A stretch of 64,000 nucleotides of DNA from Acidimicrobiia bacterium. GTDB taxonomy: Bacteria > Actinomycetota > Acidimicrobiia > Acidimicrobiales > Bin134. Position 1 is the first letter of the stretch; the number at the start of each line of letters is the position of its first letter. Under the pieces are notes generated by a model. The model saw only the letters and a list, made by a program, of their open reading frames with translations, did no database searches and was not told where the DNA came from. Positions 23,773 to 31,146 of this stretch are shown piece after piece. Location of the stretch: contig JAJECA010000060.1 in the NCBI GenBank assembly GCA_022822265.1, positions 124,001 to 188,000 of the forward strand, in the 5' to 3' direction. Position numbers and translations under genes: made by a program.

Positions 23773-24176
23773 GCGAAACAGGGCGGCTGGCTGCGCCCAA
23801 CTTGCTGCCTCCCGCGCTGGACGTGCGCTACGACGTCGACGACTTGGGCCACCCCACCGTGACCGCGGTGGTGTGTTTGGGCGAGGATTTTCAGGGGCCG
23901 CCCGGCGCCGTCCACGGCGGCTACCTGGCCGCCATGTTCGACAACCTTCTGGGGGTGCTGCCCTACCGCCTGACCGGGCAGCGGGGAGCTTTCACCGGCC
24001 GGCTCACCGTGCGCTATCGGGCGCTGACTCCTCTCGACACCGAGCTGGTTCTCACTGGCCGGTTGACCAGTGTCCGCAGCCGGCGGGTCACCGCCGCGGG
24101 TCAGTGCCATGTCGACGGCGTGCTGACCGCCGAGGCCGAGGCCTTGTTCGTCCGCCCTGCCGCCGAACGGCCATGA
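23769..24176 (+). CDS. Hotdog-fold acyl-CoA thioesterase (PaaI/YbgC-like)
   Basis: The 135-residue hotdog-fold protein carries GAVHGGYLAAMFDN, the typical block of the PaaI family: the HGG turn with an acidic residue in the following helix. A FTGRLTVRYRALTPL strand-turn follows. It is expected to hydrolyse acyl-CoA and so free CoA during catabolism. It overlaps the SRPBCC gene before it and the phosphatase gene after it by 4 bases each. The specificity is unknown. Confidence 0.87.
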   Translation: MSETGRLAAPNLLPPALDVRYDVDDLGHPTVTAVVCLGEDFQGPPGAVHGGYLAAMFDNLLGVLPYRLTGQRGAFTGRLTVRYRALTPLDTELVLTGRLTSVRSRRVTAAGQCHVDGVLTAEAEALFVRPAAERP

Positions 24177-24691
24177 CCGAGTCAGACGCCCGGCCGGTGG
24201 TTGTGATGCTGTGTACCGGCAACGCCGCCCGATCAGTGATGGCCACCGTCATCGGACGGGCCCGCACCGACGCAGTGCAATTTGTGGGCGCCGGCACCCA
24301 CAGCATCGAGGGCCTGCCCATGAGCGGTCGAACCCGGCGGGCGCTGGAGTCGCTGGGTCTGGCCGACGGCAGCCACCGCAGCCACCAGTTCACCGCCGCC
24401 GACGCCCGAGGCGCCGACCTCATCGTAGCCTTCGCCCCCGAGCACGTGGACTACGTGCGCCGAGTCCACCCCGAAGCCGCGGCCCGCACCGCAACCATCA
24501 AGCGCCTCGTCGACGAGTTGCCGTCCGGCCCTGAGTCATTGGCCCAGCGGGTGGCCGCTCTCAACCTGGCCGACGCCCCGCTGCCCTACGGCGAGGAGGT
24601 GGTGGACCCCGGCGGTTTCGACGAGGACATCTTCATCGCGTGCGCCCAAGAGATCGACTCCCTGATGGATCGACTACTGCCCCTTCTCTGA
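24173..24691 (+). CDS. Low-molecular-weight phosphatase/arsenate reductase-like protein
   Basis: The 172-residue protein has the P-loop CTGNAARS with Cys14 and Arg20 (CX5R) right after the first strand, as in LMW tyrosine phosphatases and thioredoxin-linked arsenate reductases. A later VVDPGGFDED block supplies the general-acid Asp of the family. It starts at ATG 24173 inside the thioesterase stop (ATGA); longer frames overlap that gene and are rejected. The reduced number of other cysteines argues for phosphatase over arsenate reductase. The substrate is unknown. Confidence 0.82.
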   Translation: MTESDARPVVVMLCTGNAARSVMATVIGRARTDAVQFVGAGTHSIEGLPMSGRTRRALESLGLADGSHRSHQFTAADARGADLIVAFAPEHVDYVRRVHPEAAARTATIKRLVDELPSGPESLAQRVAALNLADAPLPYGEEVVDPGGFDEDIFIACAQEIDSLMDRLLPLL

Positions 24692-24698
24692 AGGTCGG

Positions 24699-24704
24699 TA
24701 CCAT
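24699..24704 (+). promoter_or_regulatory. -10 hexamer TACCAT, leaderless promoter of the second ACAD pair
   Basis: TACCAT ends 8 bases before ATG 24713 and no ribosome-binding site is present. Confidence 0.45.
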
Positions 24705-24712
24705 CGCAGCCG

Positions 24713-25906
24713 ATGGACATTCGATTCTCCGCAGAAGAGATCGCGTTCCGCGACGAGCTGCGCGCCTGGCTCGGCGAGGTGCTGCCGACGCTGGGCGATC
24801 CCCCCGACCGCGACGATTGGACCGCTCGCCGGGAGTGGGACATGGGCTGGCAGCGCAAGCTCTACGACGCCGGGTACGCGGGCATCAACTGGCCGTCGGA
24901 GTTCGGCGGCCGAGGCTCCACTCCCACCGAGCACCTGATCTTTCTGGAGGAGACCACCCGGATGGGTGCCCCATACGTGGGGATGAACTTCGTGGCCCAG
25001 CTCCACGCCGGGCCCACCCTCATTCTCGAGGCCACTCCCGAACAGCAGGTCCGCCACTTGCCCGCCATGTTGAAGGGCGAGGAGGTGTGGTGCCAGGGGT
25101 TTTCCGAGCCCAACGCCGGGTCCGACTTGGCCTCGCTGTCTACCCGGGCCATCCGCGACGGCGATCACTACGTGGTTACCGGCCAGAAGATCTGGACATC
25201 GTTCGGCCACGTGGCCGACTACTGCGAGCTGTTGGTGCGCACCGATCAAGAGGCGCCCAAGCACCGGGGCATCACCTGGCTGATCTGCCCCATGGACCTG
25301 CCCGGCATCGAAGTTCGGCCCATTACCACCGTGGCCGGCTCCAGCGAGTTCTGCGAGGTGTTCTTCGACGAGGTCCGCATCCCGGTGGAGAATCGGGTGG
25401 GCGACGAGAACGACGGCTGGCGGGTGGCCATGGTCACGTTCAGCTTCGAGCGCGGCACCGCCTTCATTAGCGAGTTGCTGGGCACGATGAACCAACTGGC
25501 CGAGATGGCCGAATTGGCCCGCAGCGTCCCCCGCAACGGATCCACCGCCTGGGATGACGACGAGATTCGCCGAGAGATCGGCCGCCTCCAAGCGGAGTAC
25601 GACGCCCTCTGGGCGCTTACCAAACGGGTGGTGTCGCAGGCTCAGCGCACGGGGATGCCCGGCCCGGGCGGGTCGGTGTTCAAGCTCTACTACGCCGAGG
25701 TCAAAAAGCGAATGGCCGACTTGGCCCACCGGATGCTGGAGCGGAGGTCCCTGGTGTTGGCCGAGGGCAGCGGCGACGAGCAGACCGGCGGTGACATGGT
25801 GGCCAGCCGGCTCTACGTGCTCAGCTTGTCGATCGCGGCGGGCACCTCCGAGATCCAACGAAACATCATCGGCGAGCGCATTTTGGGCTTGCCCAAGGAG
25901 CGGTAG
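24713..25906 (+). CDS. Acyl-CoA dehydrogenase, large (alpha) subunit (steroid type)
   Basis: The 397-residue ACAD has WCQGFSEPNAGSDLAS (about 126-141), VTGQKIWTSFGH, a catalytic-Glu candidate at Glu246 (FSFERGTAF) and the C-terminal AAGTSEIQRNIIGERILGLP signature. The spacing and the SFERG block resemble mycobacterial FadE30/IpdE1 and related alpha subunits, but I cannot choose between them from memory. The beta partner starts 2 bases after its stop. With the ipdABC genes upstream, a role in a CD-ring or side-chain desaturation is likely. A long arm between residues 270 and 310 is rich in charged residues. Confidence 0.88.
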   Translation: MDIRFSAEEIAFRDELRAWLGEVLPTLGDPPDRDDWTARREWDMGWQRKLYDAGYAGINWPSEFGGRGSTPTEHLIFLEETTRMGAPYVGMNFVAQLHAGPTLILEATPEQQVRHLPAMLKGEEVWCQGFSEPNAGSDLASLSTRAIRDGDHYVVTGQKIWTSFGHVADYCELLVRTDQEAPKHRGITWLICPMDLPGIEVRPITTVAGSSEFCEVFFDEVRIPVENRVGDENDGWRVAMVTFSFERGTAFISELLGTMNQLAEMAELARSVPRNGSTAWDDDEIRREIGRLQAEYDALWALTKRVVSQAQRTGMPGPGGSVFKLYYAEVKKRMADLAHRMLERRSLVLAEGSGDEQTGGDMVASRLYVLSLSIAAGTSEIQRNIIGERILGLPKER

Positions 25907-25908
25907 GC

Positions 25909-26952
25909 ATGGACTTCGAGTTGAGCGACGACCAGGTTGCGCTGTGCGACGGCATTTGGGATCTGTGCCAAGGACGCTTCGACATCGACACCGTGCGGGG
26001 CTTGGCGGAATGCGGCGGAGTGGACCGCCAGTTGTGGGGTGAGCTGGCCGACACCGGAGTGTTCTCGCTGGTGGTGCCCGAGGAAGACGGCGGAGTCGGA
26101 CTGGGCTGGGCCGAGGCCGGGCTGGTGTTCGAGCAACTCGGACGGGCCCTGGTGCCCGGACCGCTGGTGGGCACGCTGTTGGCCGCAGAGGTAGTGGATG
26201 ATTCTGTGGTCGGCCTAATCGAGCGCACCGACGGGCCTGCCTTGGTGGAGTACCCCGACGTGCTCGACGCCTTGTTGGTGCTCGACGGCGATGGGGTGTG
26301 GCGGGTGGATGCCGCCGAGTTGTCGGTGGAAATGGCCCAGTCGGTGGACCCGCTGACCCCGGTGGGCCGGGTGGCCAAGCTGCCCCAGGGTGAACAGGTA
26401 TCTGAGGGGACCTACGGTTGGGCCAACCGGGCGGTGTTCTTGAGCTCGGCCCTCCAAGTGGGCCTGGCGATGGGCGCCCGAGAGCTGGCCGTGGCCTATG
26501 CCCAGGAGCGCCAGCAGTTCGGCAAGCCCATCGGCCAGTTCCAGGCCGTCAAGCACAAGTGCGCCGACATGTACAGCCGCGAAGAAGTGGCCCGAGCCTC
26601 CCTTTACTACGCCGGCTGCGTGATGGACGCCACGATGGGGCCTGGCCTGCCCGCTGAGCCCGGCGATTATCTGTACTTCCACGGCTGCACGATTGAACGT
26701 GGCGACGCGCTAGGCGATCACGAACATCGGGAATTGGTCCGGGCGGTGTCGGGGGCGCGCATCTTGGCCGCCGAGGCCGCCGACCACAACGGCAAAGACT
26801 GCGTGCAGGTCCACGGGGGCATGGGCTTCACCTGGGAGATCAACGCCCACCTCTACCTCAAGCGGGCCTGGGCGCTCACCCCCTGCTTCGGTTCACTGGA
26901 CAGGCACGCCGAGCGTATTGCCGAAATGGTGGGAGCGAATCCACTTGGCTGA
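25909..26952 (+). CDS. Acyl-CoA dehydrogenase, small (beta) subunit
   Basis: The 347-residue ACAD homologue shows LGWAEAGLVFEQLGRALVPGP in the N-terminal domain, a shortened middle domain, and the C-terminal ERQQFGKPIGQFQAVKHKCAD and VHGGMGFTWEINAHLYLKR blocks. It is the expected heterotetramer partner of the preceding alpha subunit (2-base gap). The FAD pyrophosphate and adenine contacts of such beta subunits come from the QFGK and HGGMGF blocks, which are intact. The start of the next gene lies inside its 3' end. Confidence 0.87.
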   Translation: MDFELSDDQVALCDGIWDLCQGRFDIDTVRGLAECGGVDRQLWGELADTGVFSLVVPEEDGGVGLGWAEAGLVFEQLGRALVPGPLVGTLLAAEVVDDSVVGLIERTDGPALVEYPDVLDALLVLDGDGVWRVDAAELSVEMAQSVDPLTPVGRVAKLPQGEQVSEGTYGWANRAVFLSSALQVGLAMGARELAVAYAQERQQFGKPIGQFQAVKHKCADMYSREEVARASLYYAGCVMDATMGPGLPAEPGDYLYFHGCTIERGDALGDHEHRELVRAVSGARILAAEAADHNGKDCVQVHGGMGFTWEINAHLYLKRAWALTPCFGSLDRHAERIAEMVGANPLG

Positions 26953-27532
26953 GTCGCGGCGGTGGGCTGAGCGCCTTCCGCCCCACCTCGATCCCGAGCT
27001 GGTGGAGGGCGGCGATACCCGCAACGTGGTGGACGCCTACCGCTTCTGGCGTCACGAGGCCATTGTGGCCGACCTTGATGCCCGCCGCCACGGCTTTCAC
27101 GTGGCGGTGGAGAATTGGCAGCACGACCTCAACATCGGCACCGTGGTGCGCAACGCCAACGCCTTCGGCGCCGCTGCGGTACACATCGTGGGCAAGCGGC
27201 GCTGGAACCGCCGGGGGGCCATGGTCACCGACCGCTACCTGCACGTGCTGCACCACCCCGAACTGGATGACCTCGTGGCCTGGGCCGCCGAGGCGGAGCT
27301 GTCGATCCTGGGCATTGACAACGGCCCCGGCACCGAGCCCATCGAGGGCTACTCGCTGCCCGAGCGCTGCGTGCTGCTCTTTGGCCAGGAGGGTCCCGGC
27401 CTGTCACCCGAGGCGGTGGCCGCGTGCCAGGCCGTGCTGGCCATCACCCAGTTCGGCTCCACCCGCTCCATAAACGCCGGGGTTGCCTCCGGCATCGCCA
27501 TGCACCGCTGGGCCTGCCAGCACGCCATCTGA
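26945..27532 (+). CDS. TrmH-family RNA 2'-O-methyltransferase (SpoU class)
   Basis: The 195-residue SPOUT methyltransferase has NIGTVVRNANAFGAAAV (motif 1), a LFGQEGPGLS block (motif 2) and RSINAGVASGIAMHRWA (motif 3), which form the trefoil knot that binds S-adenosylmethionine. It methylates a ribose in tRNA or rRNA. TTG 26945 is chosen because GGGAG (26931-26935) lies 9 bases upstream. A TTG at 26918 is the alternative, and both lie inside the end of the ACAD gene. Its position in a catabolic operon is probably incidental. Confidence 0.87.
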   Translation: MAESRRWAERLPPHLDPELVEGGDTRNVVDAYRFWRHEAIVADLDARRHGFHVAVENWQHDLNIGTVVRNANAFGAAAVHIVGKRRWNRRGAMVTDRYLHVLHHPELDDLVAWAAEAELSILGIDNGPGTEPIEGYSLPERCVLLFGQEGPGLSPEAVAACQAVLAITQFGSTRSINAGVASGIAMHRWACQHAI

Positions 27533-27534
27533 CC

Positions 27535-27551
27535 GCTCGCCGATGGCGAGC
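27535..27551. terminator. Hairpin between convergent trmH-like and SDR genes
   Basis: GCTCGCC-GAT-GGCGAGC is a perfect 7-base stem with a 3-base loop placed between the two convergent stops. No T-tract follows on either strand, so it would be an intrinsic terminator of the T-less, GC-rich kind or a transcript-end stabiliser working in both directions. Confidence 0.5.
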
Positions 27552-27559
27552 CTGGCCGC

Positions 27560-28465
27560 TCAGGGCCGGGGAAGCAGGTTGCGGGGGAACAGGTGGTCGA
27601 GCTCGTCCAAGGTCCACGGGTCTACTTGGGCGTGGTCGCCCCGGTAGATGGCCCGCTCCTCTCGCAGTTCGTTGAACACCGCCACCTGGCCGCCGGCGGC
27701 GTGGACTACGTGGCCGCTTATGTAGTCGGCCGCGTCGGTACACAGCCACACCACCGCGGGGGCCACGTACTCGGGCGGGGGAGTGGTTAGGTAGCTCTGC
27801 CACATCTCGTCATCGATGATCCCCTGCTCGTGCCAGGCCTTGAAGTCGTCGTGCGATTTGGCGTGCAGCCGGGTGGCCGCTCCCGGCGCTAGGCAGTTCA
27901 CGGTGACACCGGTGCCTGCCGTCTCGGTGGCCAGCGCCTTGGTCATGGAGATCACCCCGCCCATGGCCGCAGCGAATGCCGGCTGGCCCAGGTCGCCGAG
28001 CGCCCCGTGCGAGGTGGTGTTCACCACCCGGCCCCATCCCTGGGCCACCATCAGCGGAACCGCATGGCGGGCGATGTACCACTTCTGGGACATCTGCAAG
28101 GCAATGGTCTTGTGGTACAGCTCCGGCGCCATCTCATAGATCGAGCCTTCGATGGCCGCCCCCGCGCAGTTCACCGCGATGTCGATGCGCCCGTAGGCAT
28201 CCACCGTCTGCTGCACCACATCCCCAGCCCCCTCGAAAGAAGCCACGTCGCTGTGGTTGGCCACCGCCGTGCCCCCCGCCGCTTCAATGTCAGCCACTGT
28301 CCGCCCCGCATGGGAATCGTCCGCCCCGTCGCCCAGCTCATCGGTCCCCAGATCGTTCACCACCACCTGCGCCCCATGCTCCGCCAACAGCAGCGCAATG
28401 GCCCGACCAATCCCATTCCCCGCCCCCGTGACCATCGCCGCTTTTCCATCCAGCCTCTTGCTCAT
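27560..28465 (-). CDS. SDR-family protein lacking the catalytic Tyr and Lys
   Basis: The 301-residue MFE2/HSD17B4-like SDR has VTGAGNGIGRA near residue 12, NDLG, and an NCAG strand. At the active site the usual YxxxK reads FAAAM (GQPAFAAAMGG), so both the proton-donating Tyr and the Lys are absent, although the Ser-like TTSHGA strand is kept. The long C-terminal tail (residues about 255-301) is conserved in type with the 6841 SDR. It may be a non-catalytic NAD-binding partner or a lyase-like derivative. ATG 28465 is chosen from the TACTGT hexamer 7 bases upstream; a start at 28474 would overlap the hexamer. Confidence 0.83.
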   Translation of the reverse strand: MSKRLDGKAAMVTGAGNGIGRAIALLLAEHGAQVVVNDLGTDELGDGADDSHAGRTVADIEAAGGTAVANHSDVASFEGAGDVVQQTVDAYGRIDIAVNCAGAAIEGSIYEMAPELYHKTIALQMSQKWYIARHAVPLMVAQGWGRVVNTTSHGALGDLGQPAFAAAMGGVISMTKALATETAGTGVTVNCLAPGAATRLHAKSHDDFKAWHEQGIIDDEMWQSYLTTPPPEYVAPAVVWLCTDAADYISGHVVHAAGGQVAVFNELREERAIYRGDHAQVDPWTLDELDHLFPRNLLPRP

Positions 28466-28472
28466 GGCCGGC

Positions 28473-28478
28473 ACAGTA
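28473..28478 (-). promoter_or_regulatory. -10 hexamer TACTGT deciding the start at 28465
   Basis: On the minus strand TACTGT ends 7 bases before ATG 28465 and overlaps the alternative ATG at 28474, which is thereby excluded. Confidence 0.5.
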
Positions 28479-28529
28479 GCCGTAGGCAGTTGTGGTCCTG
28501 CGAGGTGGAAGACCCTGGTTTTAGGGCTG

Positions 28530-29348
28530 CTACTGCCGTCGCAGGTAGACGGTCCAGTTGGTTAGGCCTACTAGGGCGCCGCCGATGATGTTGCCGAGGG
28601 TGACAGCGATCAGGTTGTGGGCCACCCAACCGAAGTTGAGGCGGTCGATCTGGTCGGTGGTGAGGCCGGCGGCGGCTAGGGCTTCGGCGTCGGTGGACAC
28701 CAGCCAGCCCAGCGGCAAGAAGAACATGTTGGCGATGCTGTGCTCGAAGCCGGCGGCCACGAAGGCGGTGATGGGCAGGAGGATCCCGATCATCTTGTCC
28801 ACCAGCGAGCGGCCGGCCACCGCCATCCACACCGCCAGACACACCAGCATGTTGGCCAGCAGCCCTCGCACAAATGCGGTGCCGAACGAGAGGTTGACCT
28901 TGTCGTTGGCGATCTGGATGGTCCGCACTGAGAACGCGTAGTCGGCCTGGGCCCACCACCGGCTGAAGTACAACAAGAACACGATCACCAAAGAGCCGAC
29001 CAGATTGGCCACGAAGGCCAGGGCCCAGTTGCGGGTGAGCTCCGGACCGCTGATGCGGCGGCTGAAGAAGCTGGCCACCATGAGGTTGTTGCCGGTGAAC
29101 AGCTCCGAGCCGGTGACCACCACCAAGAACAGCCCCAGCGAGAAGCCCACCCCGATGAGCAGTCGGGCCGGTCCGGTTCCCAGTTCCGGGCTGACCGCGA
29201 TGGTGAGGGCGAACACGCCACCCAGGGCAATGAACGCCCCGGCCATGATTCCCAAAATGGAAGTCTGGGTGAAGTCGAACTGGGCCTTGCCGATTCCGGC
29301 CCGCTTGATCTTTCGGGCAATCTCCTCCGGCGTCAAGGCTTCAGACAT
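28530..29348 (-). CDS. Formate/nitrite transporter (FNT) family channel
   Basis: The 272-residue membrane protein has six predicted hydrophobic helices and the FNT markers: a TGSELFTGNNLM block (about residues 80-91) and the central pore His in GFEHSIANMFFLPLG. FNT pentamers move small anions such as formate, nitrite or hydrosulfide across the membrane. The start at ATG 29348 follows GGGGAG (complement of 29356-29361) at 7 bases. An in-frame upstream ATG at 29384 lacks such a site. No nitrite or formate enzyme gene is near, so the anion cannot be named. Confidence 0.88.
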   Translation of the reverse strand: MSEALTPEEIARKIKRAGIGKAQFDFTQTSILGIMAGAFIALGGVFALTIAVSPELGTGPARLLIGVGFSLGLFLVVVTGSELFTGNNLMVASFFSRRISGPELTRNWALAFVANLVGSLVIVFLLYFSRWWAQADYAFSVRTIQIANDKVNLSFGTAFVRGLLANMLVCLAVWMAVAGRSLVDKMIGILLPITAFVAAGFEHSIANMFFLPLGWLVSTDAEALAAAGLTTDQIDRLNFGWVAHNLIAVTLGNIIGGALVGLTNWTVYLRRQ

Positions 29349-29473
29349 GTTCCCGCTCCCCGTCCCTGGTTCCGATTGGATCAAACCGTACTATTTCGGT
29401 TCCCCTGGGGTGGCGTATGCGATTCACAGCATGGGGTGGCCTCCTCCTGCCCATATCTCTTGACGATTCCAAC

Positions 29474-29479
29474 TACCGT
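29474..29479 (+). promoter_or_regulatory. -10 hexamer TACCGT, leaderless promoter of the Ala-rich protein
   Basis: TACCGT ends 7 bases before ATG 29487. The 138-base divergent spacer (29349-29486) otherwise holds only a short repeated TGGGGTGGC stretch that I cannot interpret. Confidence 0.5.
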
Positions 29480-29486
29480 GTAGGCC

Positions 29487-30674
29487 ATGGCTGAGCCGGT
29501 AGAAGGCATGGAGTTCTCGGCCGGGGGCGTCGTAGCCGACTCCCGGTACTACGCCGGAGCCGTTGAGGCCCTGCGCAGTTCTTGCGCGCATATAGGGGAG
29601 GCGGCCGATGCAGCCCAGCGAGCCCGGTTCTTCTCCGGTATCTCCGGCTGGAACGATGAGGCCAACGCCTCGGCTCATGATGCCGACAAAGCTGCCGTCA
29701 TGGCCATGGCCGAGGCTTTGCGGGCCAAGGGGGCGGTTGCCGCCTACGCCGATGCCGCCCGCAGCACGCTGTCGGAAGTTACCGCCGCCTTCGCCGCGCC
29801 CGATACGCCCACCAGCGCCATCGTCGGCGCGGGCGCCGGGGATGGCGAGGCCGCGGATGGGAGCGAAGACGACGACAGCGCGTTCTCAGGCCACTTGGCC
29901 CGCGCCCTCGTTGCCCTGGTAGAGGAGCGGGAACGGGAAATCGACTCGGAATCCGACGAAGCCGGCTACGGCAAGATGGCCAACACCCTCTCGGTGCTGG
30001 CGGGGGCCCGGTCCGCCTATCGGGCGGTCGATGAGGCGCTGATTCTGCTGGCCAACGCCCGAATCGCCTATATCAAGGATTCGCTGGCCGCCGCGCAAAC
30101 CGCGCTGGCCGCCGACTTGAAGTCCGCAGTGGCCGACGACATACGGGCAACGTCAATCGGCCAGTTCCGCTCGGCGCTGACCACGCTGGCGGTTACCCGA
30201 ACCGCCTACAACGCCGAAGTCGCCGACGAGCTGTGGGGGGCGCTGGCTGAGGCTCGGACGAATCTGGCCGCGGCCACCGCAACCGTCTTCGAGATCCAGG
30301 CCGCCGCCGGTGATCGCGGCGGGGCCGACGACGTCCATTCGGCATCGGCCCTGGCGTACTCGTTCAGCGACTCCGAGACCCCGGCAGGCGTCTACGACGC
30401 GGCCCGAGACGTGGTCATCGAGGCCAAGGAGTTCCGGCGCCGGGCCCAGACCGCCTGCGACGCAGTAGACGCCCTATTGGTTGAGAACCGAGCAGTGGCT
30501 GCTGACGCCTTGATCGAAGCCCGAGCAGTGGTCGGTTCGACCGCTCTGGTGGAGGTCCGGGCAGCCTACGAAATCGTCAGTGCTGCCATGGACTCCCTGT
30601 TCGGGGCTCGGGCGGCGTTCGAAGTGGGATTCGACCTCACCGTCCCCGAGATCTTCGGAGACTTCGAGTTCTGA
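29487..30674 (+). CDS. Alanine-rich helical protein with ARxAY repeats, unknown function
   Basis: The 395-residue protein has no recognised domain, signal peptide or membrane segment. About a quarter of it is alanine, with many acidic residues. From residue about 165 the motif [AV]-R-x-A-[YF] recurs: GARSAYRAV, NARIAYIKD, TRTAYNAE, VRAAYEIV, GARAAFEVG. The intervals are irregular and lie in predicted long helices, suggesting a repeat-built helical rod or bundle. An acidic linker (GSEDDDS) separates this part from the N-terminal 125 residues. The neighbours (FNT channel, CopD-like protein) are divergent or convergent and give no hint. The gene is real by codon pattern and promoter. Confidence 0.7.
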   Translation: MAEPVEGMEFSAGGVVADSRYYAGAVEALRSSCAHIGEAADAAQRARFFSGISGWNDEANASAHDADKAAVMAMAEALRAKGAVAAYADAARSTLSEVTAAFAAPDTPTSAIVGAGAGDGEAADGSEDDDSAFSGHLARALVALVEEREREIDSESDEAGYGKMANTLSVLAGARSAYRAVDEALILLANARIAYIKDSLAAAQTALAADLKSAVADDIRATSIGQFRSALTTLAVTRTAYNAEVADELWGALAEARTNLAAATATVFEIQAAAGDRGGADDVHSASALAYSFSDSETPAGVYDAARDVVIEAKEFRRRAQTACDAVDALLVENRAVAADALIEARAVVGSTALVEVRAAYEIVSAAMDSLFGARAAFEVGFDLTVPEIFGDFEF

Positions 30675-30694
30675 GACAAGAGCGGGCGAGGGCT

Positions 30695-31099
30695 CTACAG
30701 CGCCACGCCCACCAGCACGGCTCCTATTGAGGTCACCCCCGACAGCGAGCCCATCATGGCAATGCGTCGGCGGTCGGTGGCCTTGGTGTGCAGCCAGGCG
30801 GTCACCCCGGTGGCAATCACCAGCACGATCTTGATGGTGAGGGTGATGTGATAGCTGTTGGCCGCGTCTTCGAACTCCACCTCGAGCAGGTTCCACAAGC
30901 CTGTCAGCACCGCCAGCCAGAAGAACGGCCATGCCACCCGGGCGAACTGCTGGGCGGCGGCCTGAGTGGCCTCGGGACCGATCCGGCGCAGCGCCGGCAC
31001 CAGTGCGGCGACAATGACCTGGCCTCCAACCCACACCGCAGCGCCCAGGATGTGGAGGAAAACCCGGAGGGTGTCGAGGTCCCAATTGGCTTTGATCAT
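30695..31099 (-). CDS. Small CopD-like membrane protein (four helices)
   Basis: The 134-residue protein has four predicted membrane helices. The first carries RVFLHILGAAVWVGGQV, a block seen in CopD/DUF2269-type proteins where the His may bind heme or copper. Helix two has VAWPFFWLAVLTGLWNLLEV; helix three contains HITLTIKIVLV. A role in copper handling or as a cytochrome-like anchor is possible but not shown. The start at ATG 31099 follows a TAGATT hexamer by 6 bases (leaderless), and the gene is divergent from the DinB-like enzyme. Confidence 0.72.
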   Translation of the reverse strand: MIKANWDLDTLRVFLHILGAAVWVGGQVIVAALVPALRRIGPEATQAAAQQFARVAWPFFWLAVLTGLWNLLEVEFEDAANSYHITLTIKIVLVIATGVTAWLHTKATDRRRIAMMGSLSGVTSIGAVLVGVAL

Positions 31100-31105
31100 G
31101 GCCTC

Positions 31106-31111
31106 AATCTA
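31106..31111 (-). promoter_or_regulatory. -10 hexamer TAGATT of the CopD-like gene
   Basis: On the minus strand TAGATT ends 6 bases before ATG 31099, indicating a leaderless transcript. Confidence 0.5.
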
Positions 31112-31134
31112 GTTATCGGCCCACTCGGTATTGG

Positions 31135-31140
31135 TACCGT
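31135..31140 (+). promoter_or_regulatory. -10 hexamer TACCGT of the DinB-like gene
   Basis: TACCGT ends 6 bases before ATG 31147. The divergent spacer is only 47 bases, so both promoters are compact and face away from each other. Confidence 0.5.
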
Positions 31141-31146
31141 CGCGCC

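Noticed and set aside
27535-27551. Part of an inverted repeat from a mobile element
   Set aside because: The hairpin is a single short dyad between convergent stop codons; no transposase, target duplication or second copy is present.
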